64,000 nucleotides of DNA from Thermococcus onnurineus NA1. Lineage in GTDB: Archaea; Methanobacteriota_B; Thermococci; Thermococcales; Thermococcaceae. The DNA lies in the NCBI RefSeq assembly GCF_000018365.1, contig NC_011529.1, forward strand, positions 496,001 through 560,000, in the 5' to 3' direction. Made by a program: the position numbers and the translations under genes. Position 1 is the stretch's first letter, and every line of letters begins with the position of its first letter. Below, one piece after another: positions 59,062 to 64,000 of the stretch. The notes beneath the pieces are model-generated. The model had not been told where the DNA came from and made no database searches. It worked only from the letters and a program-made list of their open reading frames with translations.

Positions 59062-60111
59062 ATGGTCAAGGTTCAGAAGGGAGACGTCATAAGGCTTCAC
59101 TACACCGGTAAGGTCAAAGAAACCGGGGAGATTTTTGACACCACCTATGAGGAGGTTGCCAAAAAGGCCGGTATCTACAACGAGAAGGGCATCTACGGCC
59201 CTGTCCCGATAGCGGTCGGAGCTGGCCACGTGCTTAAGGGCCTTGACGAGCAGCTTGAGGGGTTAGAAGTCGGCAAGAAGTACGAGATAATTATCCCGCC
59301 CGAGAAAGGCTTTGGAAAGCGCGACCCCAAGCTCATCAAGACATTCACCCTCGGCCAGTTCAGGAGGCAGGGCATCTTCCCGTTCCCCGGAATGCCGGTT
59401 GAGATAGAGACCGAGAGCGGCAGGAAGCTCAAGGGCAAGGTCCTCACCGTCAGCGGCGGCAGGGTGAGGGTTGACTTCAACCACCCCTATGCCGGCAAGC
59501 ACCTCGTCTATGAGGTCGAGGTCGTCGAGAAGATAGAGGACCCGATAGAGAAGGTCAAGGCCCTCATAGAGCTCCGCATGCCAATGGTCAAGCCGGAGGA
59601 GGTCATCATCGAGGTCGGTGAGAAAGACGTCAGCGTTGACTTTAGCAATGTCGAGATAGACAGAAACACCCTCGTTCTCGGCGAGATACTCCTTGAGAGC
59701 GACCTCAAGTTCATAGGCTACGAGGAAGTCAAGTTCAAGCCAAGCGTCGACGAGCTTCTCAAGCCACCGGAAAAGGAGGAGCAGACCACAGAGCTCGAGG
59801 AAGAGGTCAGCGAGCCGCTCATCGAGAAGGCCGAGGAAGAGAAGCCTGCTGAAGAGACCACCGAAACTGAGGGAGTGAAGGCCGAGGAAAGCGAGGAGAA
59901 GAAGGAAGAGACTCCCAGGGCTGAGGAGGTCAAGGAGGAGCCAGAGACTAGGAAAGAAGAGCAGGCTGAGGAGAAACCGAAGAAGAAGTCCACCAAGAAG
60001 TCCAAAACCACCAGAAAGAGGAGCACCTCAGCCAAGAAGAGGAAAACTACCAAAAAGAAGACCGAGAAGCCAGCCGAGAGTGCCGAGGAGAAGAAGGAAG
60101 AGACTGGGTGA
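59062..60111 (+). CDS. Long FKBP-type peptidyl-prolyl isomerase with charged tail
   Basis: 349 residues. VQKGDVIRLHYTGKVKETGEIFDTTYE, VPIAVGAGHVLKGLDEQLEGLEVGKKYEIIIPPEKGFGKRDPKLIKTF is the FKBP fold with the long insert-in-flap of archaeal SlyD-like proteins; chaperone activity is usual. A third domain (about 155-240: VKALIELRMPMVKPEEVIIEVGEK, LGEILLESDLKFIGYEEV) is conserved in long archaeal FKBPs. The last 100 residues go from Glu-rich to Lys-rich (KKKSTKKSKTTRKRSTSAKK and more), like a histone H1 tail. GGAGGTAATGCTC precedes ATG 59062. The tail suggests binding to nucleic acid or ribosomes. Confidence 0.9.
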   Translation: MVKVQKGDVIRLHYTGKVKETGEIFDTTYEEVAKKAGIYNEKGIYGPVPIAVGAGHVLKGLDEQLEGLEVGKKYEIIIPPEKGFGKRDPKLIKTFTLGQFRRQGIFPFPGMPVEIETESGRKLKGKVLTVSGGRVRVDFNHPYAGKHLVYEVEVVEKIEDPIEKVKALIELRMPMVKPEEVIIEVGEKDVSVDFSNVEIDRNTLVLGEILLESDLKFIGYEEVKFKPSVDELLKPPEKEEQTTELEEEVSEPLIEKAEEEKPAEETTETEGVKAEESEEKKEETPRAEEVKEEPETRKEEQAEEKPKKKSTKKSKTTRKRSTSAKKRKTTKKKTEKPAESAEEKKEETG

Positions 60112-60148
60112 GGCCAAAACTTTTATCTTCTTTTCCTAACTTTTCTCC

Positions 60149-60751
60149 ATGGAACTGAAGCGGAACTCCTGGCTTCTCTATGCGCTCTCCCTTGTGTTCA
60201 TTCTCCTTGTTTGGGGTAGGGGAGACAATGTTTTCGGGTGGGCGGCTTACAACGCGGCTTTTTACGTCGTTCTGCCGTTGGCCGTTGGTTACCTTCTCGG
60301 TTTTAAGCCAAGAGAACTCGGCTTTCAACTTGGAAATCGAGAGGGTTACAAGTGGTTTGCCGTTCTATTTTTGCTCTCGATCCCGATAAGCCTGTATGGG
60401 ACGAGGGTTCCAGAAATGAAAAACTACTATCCAATATTCGCTTACTCCAACTGGATCGACTTTCTCCTCAAGGAGCTTGCTGTTGGTGCGATAATGTTCG
60501 CCCACGAGGCCTTCTATCGGGGGATATTGCTCTTCCCGCTGGCGAAGAAAAATGAATGGCTCGCTATACTGGCCCAGGATGTTCCCTACACCTTAGTTCA
60601 CATCGGAAAGCCCGGTATCGAAATCCTCTACGCATTCTTTGCGGGAATAGTCTTTGCAAAAATGGATTTGAAGGGTAAGAGCTTCCTTCCGAGCTTTCTC
60701 CTCCACTGGTTCGGCTCGGTCCTCTTCGACGTCATGTGCATTCTCCTTTGA
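60149..60751 (+). CDS. CPBP/Abi-family membrane protein
   Basis: 200 residues with about six helices. IMFAHEAFYRGILLFPLA fits the first CPBP motif (EExxxR, here HEAFYR with a single Glu), PYTLVHIGKPGIEILYAFFAGIVFA the second (HxxN-like region), and FLLHWFGSVLFD the third His. The family comprises intramembrane proteases or their inactive relatives; the change from EE to EA leaves activity uncertain. AACTTTTATC at 60118-60127 is about 25 bases before ATG 60149, so the message is probably leaderless. Confidence 0.82.
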   Translation: MELKRNSWLLYALSLVFILLVWGRGDNVFGWAAYNAAFYVVLPLAVGYLLGFKPRELGFQLGNREGYKWFAVLFLLSIPISLYGTRVPEMKNYYPIFAYSNWIDFLLKELAVGAIMFAHEAFYRGILLFPLAKKNEWLAILAQDVPYTLVHIGKPGIEILYAFFAGIVFAKMDLKGKSFLPSFLLHWFGSVLFDVMCILL

Positions 60752-60780
60752 GCAAGCCTTTTTAAATCCGTCTCGAAGGA

Positions 60781-61539
60781 ATGTTTATGCTCGGAGCCGA
60801 GGTGTACTCTCGCGGACGCTTCTGGGAGGTTGACTTCCTCAGGGGGATAGGCATCACTATGATGGTCCTCTCCAACTTCGTCACGGATTTACAGCTCTTC
60901 CTGAACTATTCAGGACATCCCTTCTTCTGGAAGGCTTTCGCCTATGCAACGGCATCGATATTCGTCTTCGTCTCCGGCCTCTCCTTCTGGATAAGCTACT
61001 CCCGGACGATCAAGAAGAACCCCCGTCCCTACGCCAAGTACTTCAGGAGATTCCTTAAGCTCTTCGGCCTGGGCATGCTGATAACGGTCGTCACGTACCT
61101 TTTCCTCGACGGCATGACAATTTACTTTGGGATTCTCCACTTCCTCGGCGTCGCAACGCTCTTAGCGATTCCCTTCTACCGCTTTGGGAAGCTTAATCTC
61201 TTGTGGGCGGCCTTCTTCATCTTCGGCTCCCTCTGGGTGAGAAACCTAATCGGCCCTGCGTGGCTTCTTCCCCTCGGAATAACCTTCAAAGGATTTTCTT
61301 CCCCGGACTATTTCCCGGTATTTCCCTGGTTTGGGGTTTACCTCCTCGGTCTCACAGCAGGCAGCGTCTTCTATCCGGAGGGAATGAGGAAAAAGGAGTT
61401 GAGAATCCCCGCAAACCCTCTCGTTTTAGCCCTCTGCGTGGCCGGCAGGCACACTCTCGGCATATATCTCGTCCATCAGCCCCTGCTGGTTGGTCTCCTC
61501 ATGCTGATTTACGGCCCTCTTCCCGGGATTTCCCTTTAG
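60781..61539 (+). CDS. DUF1624-family membrane protein (acyltransferase-like)
   Basis: 252 residues with about seven helices. SRGRFWEVDFLRGIGITMMVLSNFVTDL at the N terminus is the DUF1624/heparan-alpha-glucosaminide acetyltransferase catalytic-domain pattern (R.E.DFLRG...). KAFAYATASIFVFVSGLSFWISY, IYFGILHFLGVATLLAIP and CVAGRHTLGIYLVHQPLLVGLLML follow in family order. Possibly acylates a sugar or lipid headgroup at the membrane; the active-site His is not certain. ATG 60781, with CTTTTTAAATCC at 60757-60768 as TATA box. Ends overlapping the convergent GNAT-ABC gene by 41 bases. Confidence 0.85.
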   Translation: MFMLGAEVYSRGRFWEVDFLRGIGITMMVLSNFVTDLQLFLNYSGHPFFWKAFAYATASIFVFVSGLSFWISYSRTIKKNPRPYAKYFRRFLKLFGLGMLITVVTYLFLDGMTIYFGILHFLGVATLLAIPFYRFGKLNLLWAAFFIFGSLWVRNLIGPAWLLPLGITFKGFSSPDYFPVFPWFGVYLLGLTAGSVFYPEGMRKKELRIPANPLVLALCVAGRHTLGIYLVHQPLLVGLLMLIYGPLPGISL

Positions 61540-63424
61540 CCTCAACCCTTGCCGTTCCGTAGCCGACGAAGAGCACCTTATCCGGGTCCAGAGCCTTCAG
61601 CACCTCTGGCCTGTGGGTGATTATGAGGGCGGTGATGCCGGCCTCCCTGATAATCTCGGCCACCTTTTTGGCCACTCTCATGGCCGTGAGCGTATCGAGA
61701 TGAGCTGCAAACTCGTCCATGAGGAGGAGATTTGGCTTCTCAGCGAGGAGTGAAGCTATCTTTGCCCTTTCCTTCTGACCTGTAGAGAGCTCACCAAACT
61801 TTGCGCGGTAGAGAACTGCGTCGCTCAGTCCAGCCCTGTTGAGCACCTCCACAGCCGCGTTGAGGTCTCTAATCTTTCTGTACACATGCTCCAATATGCT
61901 CTCGGAGCCAAAGGAAGGCTCGAATTCTCCGGGTATAAGCACGGAAACCTTGACGTTCTCCGGGACGCTGATTTCTCCTTCACTCGGTCTGTACTTTTCC
62001 TCCCAGTAGCCCCTCGCCGCTCCGAGGATGAGCCTCAGCAGGGTCGTCTTTCCAGCTCCGCTCGCACCGACTACCGCTATCAGCTCTCCAGGCTTTATCT
62101 CAAAGTTAAGGTTCCTCAAAACTGGACGCTGTATAACCCTGTGCCTGACTCCAAAGGCTTTCAGCAGTTCTTGGATCTCCTCAGGTAATCCTTTAACGTC
62201 GAGCTCGCTCTCGAAGACCTTGCTGACGTTCTTAAAGACTATCGGGCCGCTCAGAGGCTCGACCTTACCGTAGCTCGGCCTCCACAGGCGACCGTCCTCT
62301 GGTACGTAGGGGTCTTTGTGAAGGAAGCGCTCGATGTATTCTTTGGCCTCTTCAGTAAGTGGATAGAAGAGGACAGGCCTTCCGCTTGCCGTCTCCCAGA
62401 GGAACTTGAAGCCGACCTTCTCGAAGAAGGGGTTGTAGCGGGCCATCTGCGCTATAGTCTCTACTATGTGTTTCCTCTTTCTCATCTCCGGGACCCTGCG
62501 CTCGGCTATCCACTCAAGGGCAGCCCTAACACCCAGCTGGCCCAAGCCATCGGAACGGTAGTCCGGATGAACCACAACACGCGCAATTCTAGCGCCAGCG
62601 GTGTTGGTTTCTTTCAAAGCTCTCCACTTAGCCTCTTCCCATAGGAGGGAACGCGCTACCTTTCTTCCGTGATTCCTTTTGAGCTCCTCGTAGAGTTCTT
62701 TCATGATCTTCTCTGGCCAGAATGCCGGATGGAACCAGTCCTCGGGAAAGACTTTCTCACGGATGTTCCTTTCAATTTCACCGTTGGGCAACCGTCTGTG
62801 CATCAGCGGAATCGGCGGATCAATTCTTACGTAGGCTAAAATCCTGGGCTCGTACTCCTCCCTCTCGACGAGTTCAAGGAGCAGGAAGCGAGAAGCTGGA
62901 GTAGAGCCTTTAATCTCGAGAATATGGCTTTCAGTGCCGCAGACTGGGCACTTCTGCTTGGTGTTTGCCTCGAAGATGTGGCCGTTCTCACAGCGCCACA
63001 ATGCCACCGTTTCCTTCTGGCTGGCGTAGTGATATTGCTCCAGCTCGGCTATGGCTTCGAAGTCGCTCTCGTATTTGGCTTCTCTCGCTCTCAGCTTGTA
63101 CGTGTAGAGGAGCTCCCCCGTGAGTGGGGAGAAGCGCTTGGCCTCTACCTCCTTCTCCCAGAGGGGCCAGGCCTTTATCTTGTCGCCAGAGTAGAACTTA
63201 TAGAGCTCATAGTCGTCGAAGTTGAGGACTTTAACGCCGTTCTCCTCTTGTGGCTTTTCCTTTACCTTTATCTCCACTTCATCGCCCGTCAGGAACCACT
63301 GGGCAACGTTGCCCGTCATGTAGAGTCTGAACTTTCCTTCCTCAGTTTCAACCTCAAGAATCCCAAACCATCGATGCTTGAAGCGCGGGATTTCGCTCCC
63401 GACAACCCGACCCCGAAGAATCAT
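61499..63424 (-). CDS. Fusion of Zn-ribbon, GNAT acetyltransferase and ABC ATPase
   Basis: 641 residues in one chain. Residues 1-115: beta domain (ILRGRVVGSEIPRFKHRWFG, LYMTGNVAQWFLTGDEVEIKV). About 140-170: zinc ribbon (WRCENGHIFEANTKQKCPVCG). About 180-375: GNAT acetyltransferase with ARIARVVVHPDYRSDGLGQLGVRAALEW, where RSDGLGQLG is the acetyl-CoA P-loop. About 400-630: ABC ATPase with VVGASGAGKTTLLRLIL, LSTGQKERAKIASLL (signature), NLLLMDEFAAHLD and ITHRP. No membrane helix, so it is a soluble ABC protein rather than an importer. GGTGAT lies five bases before ATG 63424. It may acetylate an RNA or protein target in an ATP-driven way; that is a guess. Confidence 0.9.
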   Translation of the reverse strand: MILRGRVVGSEIPRFKHRWFGILEVETEEGKFRLYMTGNVAQWFLTGDEVEIKVKEKPQEENGVKVLNFDDYELYKFYSGDKIKAWPLWEKEVEAKRFSPLTGELLYTYKLRAREAKYESDFEAIAELEQYHYASQKETVALWRCENGHIFEANTKQKCPVCGTESHILEIKGSTPASRFLLLELVEREEYEPRILAYVRIDPPIPLMHRRLPNGEIERNIREKVFPEDWFHPAFWPEKIMKELYEELKRNHGRKVARSLLWEEAKWRALKETNTAGARIARVVVHPDYRSDGLGQLGVRAALEWIAERRVPEMRKRKHIVETIAQMARYNPFFEKVGFKFLWETASGRPVLFYPLTEEAKEYIERFLHKDPYVPEDGRLWRPSYGKVEPLSGPIVFKNVSKVFESELDVKGLPEEIQELLKAFGVRHRVIQRPVLRNLNFEIKPGELIAVVGASGAGKTTLLRLILGAARGYWEEKYRPSEGEISVPENVKVSVLIPGEFEPSFGSESILEHVYRKIRDLNAAVEVLNRAGLSDAVLYRAKFGELSTGQKERAKIASLLAEKPNLLLMDEFAAHLDTLTAMRVAKKVAEIIREAGITALIITHRPEVLKALDPDKVLFVGYGTARVEAKGKSREEGRKSA

Positions 63425-63513
63425 CAGCTATCACCATCGATAATTGGAGAAATGAAATTAATAACTGTTCTCCTTCACCATTAATCCCTTCGTGGCACCA
63501 CGAGCCATTCTGA

Positions 63514-63788
63514 TCACTGCTCATCTACTGAAGGAAACTCCCTTGTAAGAAGCTTCCACTCCCGATCCTTCCAGACTTCACGGGACATTACTATGAGTAT
63601 TATCGAATCGGTCACCAAGGCATAATCTTTGAGATTCAAAACCTAAAAACCTGCTGAAAGCTGTTCTTGATAGCGAGATACTCTATGCAGTCTATCAGAA
63701 CGACCTCGGGTGTTTCGTTTTCTTTGATCTTAACATCCTCTGGTTCTTCGCACCTGTTGTAGAAGGAAACAGTGGTGACACTTAGGAA
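63514..63788 (-). pseudogene. Truncated, frameshifted DUF835-like remnant
   Basis: Minus-strand frame without a start codon (a stop lies at 63789-63791). It reads SVTTVSFYNRCEEPEDVKIK, then TPEVVLIDCIEYLAIKNSFQ and QVFRF before a stop. Around 63636-63643 (CAAAACC) one T of a T run appears lost; the neighbouring frame continues NLKDYALVTDSIILIVMSRE and WKDREWKLLTREFPSVDEQ. Together these follow, from memory, the DUF835 pattern (vliDgieYL..n.f..vlkFl..lkDy......livv). The N terminus is gone, so this is a decaying gene copy. The rest of 63425-63927 holds AT-rich sequence without other genes. Confidence 0.6.
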
Positions 63789-63825
63789 CTATAAACTTTT
63801 ACAATTGGATCGTGCTAACCTACAA

Positions 63826-63876
63826 ATTTGCCAACTACTTACGAATGATTTTTGTCATTTCTACAGACTGGCAAAT
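63826..63876. repeat. Nested inverted repeat in an AT-rich gap
   Basis: ATTTGCCA (63826-63833) and TGGCAAAT (63869-63876) are perfect complements; inside them AATGA (63844-63848) and TCATT (63855-63859) pair as well. It lies between the DUF835-like remnant and the ribH fragment. It could be a cruciform, an operator or the scar of a small element. Confidence 0.4.
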
Positions 63877-63927
63877 GTTGCAATGATGTTAGTACAGAAA
63901 TTAAAAAATAAAAAACTACAAACTATA

Positions 63928-64000
63928 TCACAGCTTTTTCATCAAGTTCGCCATCTCCAAAGCTGCCATCGCATACTCAAACCCTTTATTGCTCTTTATT
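63928..64000 (-). CDS. ribH: Lumazine synthase (RibH), C-terminal fragment
   Basis: Only the last 23 codons are inside the window; the gene runs off the right edge. They read IKSNKGFEYAMAALEMANLM plus KKL and stop, matching the conserved end of 6,7-dimethyl-8-ribityllumazine synthase (NKG.EAALAAIEMANL.K.L). The enzyme makes the riboflavin precursor from 5-amino-6-ribitylaminouracil. The other riboflavin genes are probably upstream on the same strand outside the window. RibK, the next but one step, is at 16176-16811. AT-rich DNA and a T run follow the stop. Confidence 0.75.
   Translation of the reverse strand, partial: IKSNKGFEYAMAALEMANLMKKL

Noticed and set aside
1-64000. CRISPR arrays, insertion sequences, tRNA or rRNA genes, integrase sites.
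   Set aside because: No regularly spaced repeats, no transposase, and no tRNA-like T-arm in a cloverleaf context were found. GGTTCGAA near 1520 is within a coding gene.

Overview
The window is chromosomal DNA of a hyperthermophilic archaeon of the order Thermococcales, most likely a Thermococcus. This rests on the protein set: archaeal-type S-adenosylmethionine synthetase, CTP-dependent riboflavin kinase with an HTH, two 2-oxoacid:ferredoxin oxidoreductase sets in tandem, RaSEA, a Thermococcus-type iron alcohol dehydrogenase and archaeal FtsY. It also rests on BRE/TATA promoters about 25 bp before starts, GGTGATG-type ribosome binding sites, many 1-4 nt gene overlaps, and GC-rich structured small RNAs in an otherwise moderate-GC genome. 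No tRNA, rRNA, CRISPR array, insertion sequence or prophage was seen; the window is mostly vertical core and lineage-specific genes.

Layout. 1-2.3 kb: end of a redox operon (two multi-[4Fe-4S] proteins, a small Fe-S protein and a GltD-like flavoprotein). 2.6-3.8 kb: iron alcohol dehydrogenase behind an AT-rich leader. 4-8.2 kb: a small membrane protein, a double-headed BtuF-like binding lipoprotein, a surface protein and an HTH-CBS regulator. 8.26-8.39 kb: a two-hairpin H/ACA guide RNA. 8.4-12 kb: EamA transporter, UbiA prenyltransferase, an HTH regulator and, divergently, a RecA/KaiC-like protein with a degraded P-loop; then a C/D box sRNA at 12.05 kb. 12-18 kb: a DUF2226-like protein, an RCK-DHH phosphodiesterase, a PRC-barrel protein, ribK, nfi and translin. 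18.06-18.21 kb: a second two-hairpin H/ACA RNA. 18.4-31 kb: housekeeping (SAM synthetase, AK6/Fap7, HtpX, aromatic aminotransferase, carbamoyltransferase, ProRS, 2-hydroxyacid dehydrogenase, M42 peptidase, two TauE/SafE permeases).

31-36 kb is the most unusual region: two tandem copies of a gene pair. Each pair is a secreted helical glycoprotein-like protein followed by a single-pass membrane protein with an extracellular beta-rich domain and a cytoplasmic winged helix (the architecture of membrane-associated regulators, COG2512). GAAACGT motifs lie upstream of both pairs, three of them at an exact 10-bp period before the second. This looks like a duplicated envelope-to-DNA signalling module.

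36-48 kb: MetRS, a PTPS-III-like protein, a DUF192 protein, a seven-gene operon for 2-oxoglutarate:ferredoxin oxidoreductase plus a second 2-oxoacid oxidoreductase with a palindromic operator candidate, RaSEA, SurE and FtsY. A C/D box sRNA at 48.16-48.21 kb carries two guides that match universally conserved 23S rRNA segments. 48.8-53.5 kb: a complete BMP-type nucleoside ABC transporter. 53.6-64 kb: a zinc-binding lipoprotein-like protein, a secreted HELGH metalloprotease, a PRTase, CysRS, an FKBP with a long charged tail, a CPBP protein, a DUF1624 protein, a GNAT-ABC ATPase fusion, a frameshifted DUF835-like remnant and the 3' end of ribH.

Several starts given here lie downstream of the longest open frame because a ribosome binding site or a TATA-box distance decides them. 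All functional calls come from reading motifs and remembered family features; no database search was run.
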